Of a stretch of DNA of 22,500 bases, positions 1 to 10,442 are shown one piece after another. Numbering within the stretch: the first letter of the stretch is position 1; every line of letters begins with the position of its first letter. Where the stretch lies: NCBI GenBank assembly GCA_018398765.1, contig JAHBMJ010005839.1, positions 1 through 22,500 of the forward strand, written 5' to 3'. This DNA is from Chromera velia (lineage: Eukaryota; Sar; Chromeraceae). The position numbers and the translations under genes were made by a program. The notes under the pieces were generated by a model. The model had not been told where the DNA came from. It saw only the letters and a list, made by a program, of their open reading frames with translations, and did not search any database.

Positions 1-1509
1 ACCTAAGAAAAAGCAAAGAAGCCAATCCTCTGGGCTTTCGATAAAGCCTACTTTCATCGCTGGAGAGCAAGTCTGTGTGATGGGAGAGAGGCGGCACTAG
101 GTCGTGCTCTGATCGACTTGAAACATTCGACAGAAAGCCGATTTTGGGAGCCGACTTTAGATTGGCCAATGTGACGGCCCCGGAAGGCAAACTACGCGTT
201 GCGAGCCAGGGCTCGGCCGGCCACCAAGGCCAAAAAGCACTTCCCGGCTGCGCGCTGACCCATCAAAAATTTGATTCAAAATGCCGATCTGAAAAATTCT
301 CAGTCAGGTCTTCAGAAAGTTCTCCTCCAGTCAGAAAGTCGGGTCAACAGAATGGGCCTCTATCCACAAAATCTCGTTGTCAAGCGTTCCATTGAATTAT
401 ATTGGAAAGCTTGATAACGACGAAATCGTGTTCAGCTTGTTGTTCTAGAACCTCATTTTTGGAGGGGTTACAGATTCCGGAATTTTTTCCCCCTCCGGTA
501 TCTGTGTTGGCTGGACACCTTTAGTTGCTCGTGGGAGTGGTTGCCTCGGTACAAAGGAGTTGTACAACAACTAAAAGGGTTGGCGGACTGGTTTGGATCG
601 CTCAATCAGGTCAGTTCGTTTTGTGTCGTTCCACCAGCAACAGAAGGGGGTGGACCCTCTCGCAGGGGTACGAAGCGGGCCAATTTGGTACCCCTGGTGG
701 AGGGAGGGGGTCCGACCTGCTCTGCAGGTTTGCGTCCAAAATGTGTCAAGGAAACACTCCTCGATACATTTTGGACGCAAACCTGCAGAGCAGGTCGGAC
801 CCCCTCCCTCCACCAGGGGTACCAAATTGGCCCGCTTCGTACCCCTGCGAGAGGGTCCACCCCCTTCTGTTGCTGGTGGAACGACACAAAACGAACTGAC
901 CTGATTGAGCGATCCAAACCAGTCCGCCAACCCTTTTAGTTGTTGTACAACTCCTTTGTACCGAGGCAACCACTCCCACGAGCAACTAAAGGTGTCCAGC
1001 CAACACAGATACCGGAGGGGGAAAAAATTCCGGAATCTGTAACCCCTCCAAAAATGAGGTTCTAGAACAACAAGCTGAACACGATTTCGTCGTTATCAAG
1101 CTTTCCAATATAATTCAATGGAACGCTTGACAACGAGATTTTGTGGATAGAGGCCCATTCTGTTGACCCGACTTTCTGACTGGAGGAGAACTTTCTGAAG
1201 ACCTGACTGAGAATTTTTTAGATCAGCATTTTGAATCAAATTTTTGATGGGTCAGCGCGCAGCCGGGAAGTGCTTTTTGGCCTTGGTGGCCGGCCGAGCC
1301 CTGGCTCGCAACGCGTAGTTTGCCTTCCGGGGCCGTCACATTGGCCAATCTAAAGTCGGCTCCCAAAATCGGCTTTCTGTCGAATGTTTCAAGTCGATCA
1401 GAGCACGACCTAGTGCCGCCTCTCTCCCATCACATAGACTTGCTCTCCAGCGATGAAAGTAGGCTTTATCGAAAGCCCAGAGGATTGGCTTCTTTGCTTT
1501 TTCTTAGGT
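1..1509. repeat. Near-perfect large inverted repeat (palindrome), 744-bp arms
   Basis: Positions 1-744 are the reverse complement of 766-1509, so each base n pairs with 1510-n; the spacer is 745-765. Reading the arms against each other I found only three differences, at 75/1435, 285/1225 and 291/1219, all transitions. Two of them would be G-U wobbles in a + strand RNA hairpin and the third a C-A mismatch. The left end is the window edge, so the palindrome may be longer. Open frames inside the arms occur as mirror-image pairs on the two strands and end in the spacer, so I do not regard them as genes. It could be a fold-back element, a duplicated inversion or a fold-back assembly join; the three substitutions argue mildly against a pure copy artefact. 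Confidence 0.97.
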
Positions 1510-3142
1510 TTATGACATTCACTCTACTGGTTGCCCTGAGAGGGCAATTTTGATCTTCCATCACGAAGGGCACGGCCCGTCTCCACGCAAAGGGGCCTAC
1601 GAAGTTGCCCCAGTAAAGTTTCCATTGAATCCCTTCCGTACGTGCGCTCTAACAAGCTCTAGATGAGGAGCTGGAAAGGCTTTCTGGATGAGGGGGCCAG
1701 CTCTGGGTGGCCAGAAGGTGAGCCACTTTATGAATTTTTGCATATCTGTGCTGCAGGTCAGACTGAGCCTTTCTCGGAGGACCGTTTGTCGGTGCTTACG
1801 TTTCGTGAGGAAGCATTGCGGCTGGTAATCTCGGGTGATCTGAAGTTGTGGGAGTGAGGCACAGCTCTTGTTTGCATGAGAATTTGGAGGTAGGGCTCCT
1901 GGGTGGACTAAGACCTAGTGGCCAGTGCCGGGCCTCACTCAGAAAAAACAAGAACGCTATGATGGCTAGTCGTGGGCAAGGCCCTCTGGCTAGAGGCCAT
2001 TGATCGATCAGGCTTTCAGAAGCTAAGCATTTACCTCTTGCACGGTCATAGTGCTCAACATTTGTTTGGTTGAACTGCTTTTTGTGGGTGTGAAATCGGC
2101 AGATCTGTTTGCGGATATTCATTCTTACCTTTCATGGAGGTTGCCCACTGTGTGCTCCCTCCTTACATCAGTGTGTGAATTCGGAGTATTCCATTAGAAG
2201 TAAAAGTTAGCTTGTCTGTGTATTACACTGCGTATTGTCACATGTCTGTAGAGTCTGCAATCACTCCCCGACATATCAACATACTATAACTCTTTCACCT
2301 CACTCACGTCCAATAATTTCCAACATACACACCACAAACCCATTAAACCTTATCTTTAAAAGTTGTTCATACTTTCATGCAGGTAAGAAACAATAAATAG
2401 AATCATTCTAAGTGCTTTAAAGACTTAGTTTTTTATATAAAATTTAGTGTGATACATAGAAAATTAAAAGTCACTTTCTAGTACAAAAGTTTTAATTGTC
2501 AGTACAGTCAGTTACCGCCTGTTGCAGAACATTACAGAACATCCAATGGGACAGGAGTCACAGGAAAACCCGCCTCTCCACTTTTGCTGTAGCAGGTGTG
2601 ATGATCGTTGTTTCTTCACAACTATACCACCTTATCTGCTGAAACTTAGCCTGAAAGGAGTTAAGAGATTGTTAGAGAGAAATCAATGAGATTATGGTAC
2701 TGATTGTGAAATACAGAGCTGAAATGCAGAGCACATGCAGCGCTGCAATTTTGTCAAAGGTTTTTGCCAGCCAAGATTCTAAAGCGCGCACATTAAACTC
2801 CTTCTTGGATTTTCTTGGAACTTATATCGATATAGCTTTGGATGGCCAGTGCCTTTTCTGACAGTCGGCTGGAAAGAGCACTCGGCGTCTTCCCAAATTC
2901 TCAACTGAACAAGATTACAGCCCTCGATAGTGCCCAGGCAACTAACCTGTCAGGAGACATCAGGCATGTGCCACGTTTTGAGACGACGAACTGTGCCCTG
3001 AAAGTCTCGCTTTGCACCGAGCCAGCTTGTGTGGATATGGCTGTTTGACGAGAGGCCTCCTCGATCATTGTTTCGATCTCTGCTTCTTCGGGGGGATCAA
3101 TCGTTTCGCTTTTTAGAACCTCTTTTGTTGCGCTGAGCGTGA
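1510..3142. other. Non-coding region upstream of the DnaJ gene
   Basis: No convincing gene is visible. 1510-2130 is mixed-composition sequence holding a 64-codon open frame (1663-1857) without recognisable features. About 2160-2520 is AT-rich with many short A/T runs. The last few hundred bases before 3143 should contain the promoter and 5' UTR of the DnaJ gene, but no specific element can be named. Confidence 0.5.
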
Positions 3143-6100
3143 ATGACCGACGCAAACCGCAAAATGTCGCAGGACAGTCTTGAAGGGAGGTCCGAGAGTT
3201 ACTATGGCGTCCTCGGAGTCTCTCCCGAAGCTCCCCTTGACGAAATCAGAGCGGCGTACTATCAACTCGCAAGACAGATGCACCCAGACAGGTCTGTCAC
3301 AACGACGGACTTCGTTTGTTCTGCGCACAAAGACGTGAATACCAACATCTGACGTGCAGCAGTTCCCCTCAGTCTGACAAGAATCGATGCCGTCTCCTTC
3401 CTCCTTTTCTCTCATACGGTCTTGCATTTCCCCCCTCTCTTCTCAAGAAGCATTTGGGGAGCGCTTGTGCCCGTCCCTGCACATATGTCGTGTTCACTTA
3501 AATGGGTACACATCAGGTTCTCTCTCTCTCCTCCTGATCTGTGGTTTGCAGGGCCCCGACAAGCAACCTCGAGTACGAGAAGTGGTCCCGAGTGCAGTGC
3601 GCCTGGCGGTGTCTTCAGGACCCCACAAAAAGGTCTGTCTGTTCGATTGTGTGCTTTTTTTTGCAGCTCCTTCTCTTCCTCTTCCATCTCGTGACCTTTC
3701 GCTGACAGTCTCATTTCCTTTCTTTGGGCGCAACATGCTCTCATTGAATTCGTTGTCTAGTGTCCCTCTCGAGTTTGCCTCTTGCCATTTCTTTTGTTGC
3801 TTGCAAATGCTGTACCTTCCATGCCTTCTCAGCTGCCCCTCTCGCAGTTTTCCCCCTTCCTTCCTTCCTTCCTTCCTTCCTTCCTTCCTTCCTTCCGTCC
3901 TTCCTTCCTTCCATGTATACTTTGCCTTTGCTTGGCTTGCTTCTGCGCCTCCCCTTCCCTTTACCTTTCGTTCTTCTCTGCTGCTCTTGCAGGAAGTTGT
4001 ACGACATCCGCATGGGACACGCATCTGGGGAGGAGGAGGTGCGTTGGCTTTTTGTCCATCTATTTGTCTGTTGGTCTTGAGTTTTTCCTTCTCTCTGTAG
4101 GTCTGTCTTTCTGTTTGTCTGCCTCCTAGCATTTTTTGTTTTTTGCTCGTCTGTGCATCTGCAGTGCACGATTTGTTTGTTTTCCTCATCCCTTCTGTCT
4201 TAGTTGTCATTGTTTGTCGGCTCTGGATGTCCTTTCTCTTTGCCCTTCGCTTCCCTCCCTGCCTTTACGTGCGCAAGCGGGGCGGGGGTCTTTGCCGTCT
4301 CATTTTCTTCTGCTGGGCGACTGCTGTTTGAACGACAGTGTAGAAGGATGCATTTTGTCCCCTGCTTCTTTCCTTTTCTTGGTTTTTCTTCAGATGGAAC
4401 GATTGTACGAGATGCAAAGGAAGGACGCAGAGAGAGACCTCGAGAATATGGTCAGTCAGCCAATTGGCGTTGTCTTCTCTCAACGACCTGTATTCGATGT
4501 TCTGGTACTTCTTTGCGTCCTCTCCGTCGCCTTCCATCCTTCTTCTTTCTGCCCTGGTTGTTATTTTGCACTCGGATGCAGCAAAGGCAAGACTAGACAA
4601 GGCGTATCTAACACCAAGATTTCCTTTCTTCTTTGAATGCAGCAAGAGCACTATCGTTCGGTGGTTTCTAAGGAGAAGAAGGTGGGGGGTGTAATTGTTG
4701 ACATGGCCCTGTACGGCAACCTGAGGCACAAGGACGTGAGGAAACTGGCTCTAGAACCCCGAATGCAGGGTGAGTCCCCATCAGTCTGTCTGTTTGGATG
4801 AATGGATGGATGGATGGATGGATGGATGTAAGTCTTCCTTCCTCTCTCGTGATTGCCCACTCACCCTTCTTTTCCTTCCCCTCCCGCTCCCCCTTTTTTG
4901 GGTCCTTCTCGAGATGCACACATTGGGGGGTCTGTTCTTCGAGGCGAAGGGGAAGAGAAAGCTCGTGAGGGCATTTCATTTTCCTCTTTCTTCTTTCCCT
5001 CCGTGTGGGTGGCCTCTATTTCCATCTCGCCTAGGTTCATCTCCAGGGACCCTCTTCAGCCATTCCCAGATTTAAATGTGAACACATGTATGTGTGTCAG
5101 GTAGATTTTCCCGTCTGTCTGTTCGTTTGTTCAGGGTTCATCTCCAAAGACGACCTGGAGGGCCCCCTGGTGGACGTTGCCGTCCCTTGTCAGTGCCTGG
5201 TGGAGGACCACAGGCTTATTCTTCCAGGGAGTGGCACGGCCTCGAAGGAGGACATCGCGGGATTCTTCAACCCCCTTCCTCTGCTGCACCATAACGGGAG
5301 GGGGGAGAACGTAGAGTTGGGCCTGTATGTTAGGTGCGTGGGTGGGTGGGTATCTGGGGAGGGTCAGCATGCTGTGGTTTTGCAATCTGTTTGTTGTGGC
5401 CTTGCTTCCCCTTTTTCACTGTTCAGCTTTTCTACTTTTTTTTCTCAACCCCCCCTTCACTCCCTCTCTTCCCCCCTCCCCTTCTTCTCCTTTCCGTGCA
5501 TGTGTGTGTATGTGTGTGAGGGGGTTGCGCAGGTACATTTTCAAAGGAGCCCTTCATGAGGTGACGGTGGCAGACACAGACACGCTCATGTTGCCTCTGC
5601 GCAAGCACAAGTGCATGGGGGGCAAGCCGAGAGGACCTTTTTCGGAGACCAACGCGGACGTTTTGGCAACAGTGTTCGGTCCGGAGAGTTACAGTTCGTC
5701 GTCGTCAAGCGGTCTGGACTTCAAGGGGAGGAGTCAATTTGAACGTCGTCAAGCGGGGCACGCACGAGAGTGCATTTTTGGTCCCATGATGAACGCTTGG
5801 ATAGGCGGTGTCGCTGAAAAATTGGGGGGAGAGCTGTGGGGGGTTTCGGGTGCGCGTTTGTTTGCAGCGCTGTTCTCTGTTGGATGCTGTTTCTCCTACA
5901 TTTATCTGTTTCGGTACAATCGCGATCAGTGGCTTGCATCTCTTCGTCTGAACCCCACGTCCTTCCTGTTAGGGCAGATGAGGGAGGGGGCCCGCAAAGC
6001 TGTGGTGGGATGGTGGAACTCATTGGTTGAGCGCGTGTTGCCCTCTCAACCCTCGGAGAGGGCGAAGGAGTGGCTGTCTGACGTCACCGAAGTTTGGAGA

Positions 6101-6187
6101 AGGGGGGCACGGGATGCAGCAGAGGGAGCAAAGAAGGAATTCGACAGATTCAGATTCGCCCAGTTGAGGAATGCAGTGATCTTCTGA
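3143..6187 (+). CDS. DnaJ-domain protein with DUF3395 (DNAJC11-like), seven exons
   Basis: Exons: 3143-3291, 3552-3632, 3993-4038, 4394-4450, 4643-4769, 5135-5333, 5533-6187, all GT-AG with compatible phases, giving 437 residues. Residues 20-81 form a J domain (YYGVLGV, then AYYQLARQMHPDR with HPD at 47-49, ending RKLYD), the part that stimulates Hsp70 ATPase. Introns 1 and 2 interrupt it, intron 1 falling in the codon just after HPD. About 125-250 matches DUF3395, the C-terminal domain of DNAJC11, by its order of conserved segments (GGVIVDMALYG, VDVAVPCQCLV, IAGFFNP, FKGALHEV). Family DNAJC11 proteins sit at the mitochondrial outer membrane with MICOS. The long middle region of animal DNAJC11 is absent, and an extra C terminus carries a likely membrane helix at about 328-348 followed by a charged amphipathic tail. 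A second ATG lies at codon 8. Domain calls are strong; location is inferred. Confidence 0.85.
3854..3912 (+). repeat. (CTTC)n microsatellite in intron 2
   Basis: A run of CTTC units with one CTTC-to-CGTC interruption lies inside intron 2 (3633-3992) of the DnaJ gene. The whole intron is strongly pyrimidine-rich on the coding strand. Confidence 0.95.
4795..4828 (+). repeat. (GGAT)n microsatellite in intron 5
   Basis: About eight GGAT units with one GAAT variant, near the 5' end of intron 5 (4770-5134) of the DnaJ gene. Confidence 0.93.
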
Positions 6188-7127
6188 ATGCACTCGGACA
6201 ATTAACATCCGCTAAAACGGCCGTCAATTAAATGTCATTATGTCAATTTGAATTGAATTCATCTCCTCATTATGCTTCGAGTCGCTAGCATCCTTATTGC
6301 ATGCAGTGCTAGATATAGTGCTAGTTGGACTAGCTGCCAATGCTAGTGTCAATGCATGTTCAGAGATGTTCATTGAATTGATTTAGGACTAGCTAAAGCT
6401 AGAGCTAAAGCAGCACCTAGAGTAACACTATTATAAATGCAAATCTAAAGCTGTATGTAGTGCAAAAAGTAACAGAAAAAAAATATAAAATTAGAAAAAT
6501 GTACTCTATGTAGTGGGAGTCCGTATGACCTAGTAAGTGGGTATCTCTAAGGGTATCTGTACTGGCAGTAGAGTGCAACTTGAAGTTATTAAGCAGATTA
6601 CTATACGCTTAGCTATATACGCAGTACTAGAGGCAGACTCACGTTAATTGTGAACTAGGTTGTGAATACTAGTTGTGAATGCAGCCTGTATCTATATATT
6701 TCCATGCATGCTAATCATATGATAGCATGCATGGTAGCCTCCATCATAGACTCTATGAGTGATGTTCGCATATGACTCCTAAATCTGGCTCACTAGCTTT
6801 ATAAGCATCTCAATTCATTAATTCATTCATTCCTAGATTCATTCATTTACTTGTCATTCATGTATTCTTAACTAGATTCTCAAAAAATCTATAGATTGTC
6901 CATAGCTATAGCAAAGAGTGTAGGATTAATCATTCTAAACTAAATTCTAAGAAATATGTTTTTTGTAAAAATAGTTTAAAACCTTGAATTATATAATATT
7001 ATTTTTTGATCAATGTAGATCGAGTTAACGGGAAAGCCTAGGGAAAGGCATTTAATTATGTTGGCAGTTATATGCTTGATAAATGTATTTCATAGTAATC
7101 ATTTATGCTAGCATTTATGGTCTGTGT
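6188..7127. other. AT-rich, CTAG-dense spacer
   Basis: No gene is supported. After the DnaJ stop codon the composition shifts to AT-rich. The word CTAG recurs unusually often between about 6285 and 6425 and is scattered on to about 6880. An imperfect palindrome lies at 6702-6734. The first part presumably includes the DnaJ 3' UTR. Confidence 0.6.
6702..6734. repeat. Imperfect 33-bp palindrome
   Basis: Two 11-bp arms (CCATGCATGCT and its reverse complement) flank a core that itself contains the palindrome ATCATATGAT. A single extra A makes the whole asymmetric. It could be a cruciform or dyad protein site; function is unknown. Confidence 0.85.
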
Positions 7128-7327
7128 ACACTTGGACCTTAAGAGTTACTAAAGAACTTTTACAAAAAAGTTGGGTTACTAGAATTACATAACTTTTTAC
7201 TGGTTATCGACAGCTTTTTTTAGCCTGTTAGAGAGGTTAAGTTACCGTAATTTAACTCTTTTCTAGACCATGTTCAAAGACTTTTCGGGGCCGTTCCCGT
7301 GCGTCTCCACATGGTTAATAACCGTCT

Positions 7328-7334
7328 CTGTCCA

Positions 7335-7365
<31 letters not shown>

Positions 7366-7374
7366 GTCTGTTTG
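7328..7374 (+). repeat. (CTGT)n microsatellite
   Basis: Tandem CTGT units with CTAT/CTGTTT variants, the first of several CTGT tracts in the same orientation between here and about 8300. Confidence 0.93.
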
Positions 7375-7398
7375 ATCAACTAACAGTGATTCGTCGGT

Positions 7399-7491
7399 GA
7401 AAAGGAAAGAAAAAAAGAAAGAAAATGAAAGAAAGAAAGAAAGAAAGAAAAAAAAAAAAAAAGAAAGAAAAAAAGAAAGAAAGAAAGAAAG
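7399..7491 (+). repeat. (GAAA)n / poly-A purine tract
   Basis: GAAA units interrupted by longer A runs. The Lys/Glu-rich open frames crossing it are products of the repeat, not genes. Confidence 0.93.
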
Positions 7492-7855
7492 TACCCCCAA
7501 GAGGCTTTCCGTCTGTTTCAATGAGGCTCTTAAAACTGATGGCTTTGGCGGCCGAAGAGGCGGACTTGGCGGCCTTTAGATGTCTTCGACTAAAAAAAAA
7601 GAAGGAAAAAACAATTAAAATTTATTAAATAAAAAAAAATGTTGCATAATTTAAAAAAATTAATCCTATTCAATATATATTCTTTTCTTTTTAAAGATAA
7701 TTCTTATCAATCGTTTGGTTTCATTGAGCAATCTGGTTGCAGCTGTTCGATTCAATCCCCCTCCCCCCTCCTTTATCCCCCCTTAGCAAATTCCATATAC
7801 AAAGAGCCGGAATCGGCAGGCCTAATGGATAGACCACTGACCAGCCTCTTGGAGG

Positions 7856-7902
7856 TAAAAGAAAGAAAGAAAGAAAGAAAAAAAAAAAAAAAAAAAAAAA
7901 AT
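7856..7902 (+). repeat. (AAAG)n followed by poly-A
   Basis: AAAG units run into an uninterrupted A tract of more than 20 bases. Confidence 0.93.
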
Positions 7903-7942
7903 AATGCGGTCTGTCTGTTTGCCTGTTTACCTAACTGACTGT

Positions 7943-8246
7943 CAGTGTGTCTGCCTGTCTGTCTGTCTGTCTATCTGTCTGTCTGTCTGTCTGTCTGTCT
8001 GTTGTCTGCTGTGTTTATGAAGAAAAGAAGGGAGAAGAAGAAAAAATATAGAGCCTGTCTGTCTATCTGTCTGTCTGTCTATCTGTCTGTCTATCTATTT
8101 GTGTGTCTGTCTCTTTATCTGTCTCAGACTGTCTGTAACTGTCTGTTTGTCTGTCTGCCGGTCTGTCTGCGTGCCTACTTGTCTGTTTGTCTGTCAGAAA
8201 GAAAAGAGGTGATTCAGAAAAAGTGAAGTGAAGAACAGATGATAGA

Positions 8247-8296
<50 letters not shown>

Positions 8297-8305
8297 GAGA
8301 CTCCG
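7943..8305 (+). repeat. Three CTGT tracts separated by purine-rich spacers
   Basis: CTGT-based tracts lie at about 7943-8012, 8056-8195 and 8248-8300, with CTAT, TTGT and CTGC variants. GAAAAGAAGG-type purine spacers separate them. All have the pyrimidine strand on +. They generate Cys/Leu/Ser/Val-rich open frames that I do not count as genes. Confidence 0.92.
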
Positions 8306-8560
8306 TCTGCCTGTGACAGTTAAACGTCATAGCTGATCTCAATTTTTTACTGAATTTTCCCGTAGTGACGCACGATGACTTATGTGATAACTTCAAAAAA
8401 GTCTCTGAAGTGATGGTATTAGTCTATTTTCTTGAACTGATAGCTTTAAATCATTTTGCTGCATGTCTGAAGCAGAGAAAACATTTTAAAACAGTGTTAC
8501 ACTGGTAAAAAAAACTGTGTACATACTAGTTTCACTATGATAGCAGAACCTTTCTACTAT

Positions 8561-8662
8561 ACTTTAGTAACTTTAGGGCAACTCTCAAAGTTACTAAAGT
8601 ACGGTAACTTTAGGGGGTCTTGGACCCTAAAGTTACTGTGCAAGACCCCCTAAAGTTACTGT
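8561..8662. repeat. Cluster of inverted GTAACTTTAG / CTAAAGTTAC units
   Basis: Several copies of the 9-10 bp unit in both orientations lie within about 100 bp. They include a perfect 19-bp inverted pair, 8604-8622 with 8641-8659, around an 18-bp loop that carries another unit. Related AGTTACTAAAG sequence lies at 7144-7154, near the left inverted repeat, which supports treating the two ends as related. Confidence 0.85.
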
Positions 8663-8693
8663 GCTATTCGGGTAACGCTTAAAGTCCAAGTGT

Positions 8694-10442
8694 AGGTCCG
8701 TGCTATATATAGTTCGTGATTGTCTCTAAGACCGTCTGCTTGTCATTCGATCTGCCGTTCTTAACCGTTCTTCCTGTCGGCAAACACACGCCGCACAGGA
8801 ACGCTTAGACAGTATAGACTGTCTGGCTAGCTGTCTGGCAAACATGCATAGTGATGCACCAAGCGGTCCAAGCGTCGCGATTTTAGCTAGAAACTTAGTA
8901 GAAAGCCTAGGATCCAATTAAGCATTTAAACCGAAATCTCTCTGCTTTGCTTTTCTGAGCCTCTTCATTGAGGATCACATAATCAGCCGTGCGAGCAACG
9001 GGGAGGGAGCAAGTGATGAACCTGATGCTCCAATGCGCACACTTGACCGAGCGCCTCTCTTTTGCCAGGTGCATGGTCTTCGTCCTCCCTCAATCAGACA
9101 CGCACCCTCCACCCGAAGTCCATCTGTATGACAGACAGAGCGGAGTGCTGTCAAAAAGAGGACACAAACAATCTTCTCTCCTCCACTCCCATGGTCTTCT
9201 CATTTGGTCTTCTTGCCCGCAGCTGTTCTGCCATACCAAGCAATTCTTTCTACCGTTCCTTCTCTTCTCTCAATTGTTGCTTGTGGTTTCTTAGTTTTCC
9301 TTCTTTTGATGCCGATTTGCTGTTCAGATTTTATGGACGATCACGCACGCATTTTCATACATTCACGCACAAGCAACACACATACGCATACATTCACACA
9401 CAAGCACAGACGAATACGAAAACCATGTTCACGCATGTTTAGAAATACAGGCTCCCATGGGTGACCCCCAGCCGTTTCATGACGTCTTTCTGGTTTCTCT
9501 CACGTCTGATTCAGCCAATCGATCTGTGGCGGGCCTTTGCTTGCTTGCATGTTTTTATATATCAAAAGACAGAAAGACAGACAGATAGGCAGGAAAAGAG
9601 GCAGGCACAAAAACAGACAGGCAGAAAAACAGACAGAGAAAACATTAGAGCTGAGAGGTGGCCAGACCATCGCTGTGCCCCCTTTGACTTTCTTGGTATG
9701 AACACAAACCCAAAACCAGAACGACAGATAAGATAAACAAAGAAACAGACAGATTGAGGTCAGTCAAAGTGCAAACGGAGGGTAGGGGAAGCCTTCATTC
9801 ATGAGAGCGTCTCCAGCATTGTACTCTCTCCTATTTTCTTCAAGAAAGGAAGTCGAGAGGGGGTAGACGGGGGGGAAACCTTCTTGCTGGAAGTGAGGAT
9901 GGGACTGGATGGGCTTACTTGAAAGTGCAGGAAGATGTAACAGGAGCGAAGAAAAAAAGAAGACGGGCGCCTTGACGAACAACGCGGAGCTTTGCTCGCT
10001 CAAGCTGCGAGTTTGCGTCGATCCTTGTTTGCTTCCTGACATGCCGGGACATTTGGCCTCCCGACAGTCTGTGCTTGCTAAATTCCATACACGCCGACTT
10101 TTCGGAATTCTTCAGCATCGGAGCACCAGCCTCTCGCGGTGCTTTGATACACAGAAAGAAAGAACGATCAATAGGCAGAAAGAGAGGCAAAGATTGATGG
10201 AGAGAAGTAGAAAGATGGGGGTAGACGTCCATCGATAGAGAAGAGGGCCAAATAGAGAACACATAGATGAAGACAGATGGATGGAAGCTTTCTCTCTCTG
10301 TTTCAAGTTTCGCATGCAAAAAATCAACGTCTCTCTGTTTCCCTCGCCCCTTTACTCACTCCCGCTGCAAATGTCCTTCCCATTCCTCATCCACTCATTT
10401 AACTTGCATTTTTGTTCTTCACGTCCACCCCCCTGACTGATG
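8694..10442. other. Non-coding spacer downstream of the F-box-like gene
   Basis: No complete gene is visible. A stretch at about 8989-9130 reads as protein-like sequence (…FARCMVFVLPQ…EVHLYDRQSG…) but lacks an ATG and has no linked exon with clear phase, so it is at most an orphan exon or pseudogene piece. A 20-bp direct repeat with one difference occurs at 9356-9375 and 9387-9406 in a CA-rich patch. A degenerate GACA tract covers about 9567-9640. The right end should include the 3' UTR of the minus-strand gene ending at 10443. Confidence 0.5.
9567..9640 (+). repeat. Degenerate (GACA)n / (GGCA)n tract
   Basis: Units of GACA and GGCA interrupted by A runs. On the minus strand this is the same CTGT family as at 7328-8300, so the orientation is reversed here. 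Confidence 0.8.

Larger units (their letters stand above)
7128..8693. mobile_element. Possible element bounded by 22-bp inverted repeats, filled with microsatellites
   Basis: 7128-7149 and the reverse complement of 8672-8693 match at 20 of 22 bases (shared core ACACTTGGAC). Sequence just outside is also loosely similar when inverted (TGGTCTGTGT against CACGGACCTA). The inside is dominated by CTGT and GAAA tracts and has no coding capacity, so if this is a transposon it is non-autonomous. No target-site duplication could be fixed. The pair could also be two separate copies of a short dispersed repeat. Confidence 0.35.

Noticed and set aside
525-985. Several open frames of 79-132 codons on both strands inside the palindrome
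   Set aside because: They are mirror images created by the inverted repeat, overlap one another in many frames, and show no domain or sensible composition.
1663-1857. 64-codon ATG open frame between the palindrome and the DnaJ gene
   Set aside because: Short, isolated and without recognisable motif or splice partners; not enough to call a gene.
3387-4210. Long open frames of over 230 codons on both strands
   Set aside because: They run through introns of the DnaJ gene and are driven by the CTTC microsatellite; the spliced exons explain the region better.
7945-8226. Cys/Leu/Ser/Val-rich open frame
   Set aside because: It is the translation of CTGT repeats.
7328-8305. CRISPR array
   Set aside because: The repeats are 4-bp microsatellites without spacers of constant length, in eukaryotic-type DNA.
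8571-8657. TTTAGGG/CCCTAAA words as interstitial telomere repeat
   Set aside because: Only four scattered copies in opposite orientations, each embedded in the larger GTAACTTTAGG unit; not a tandem telomeric array.
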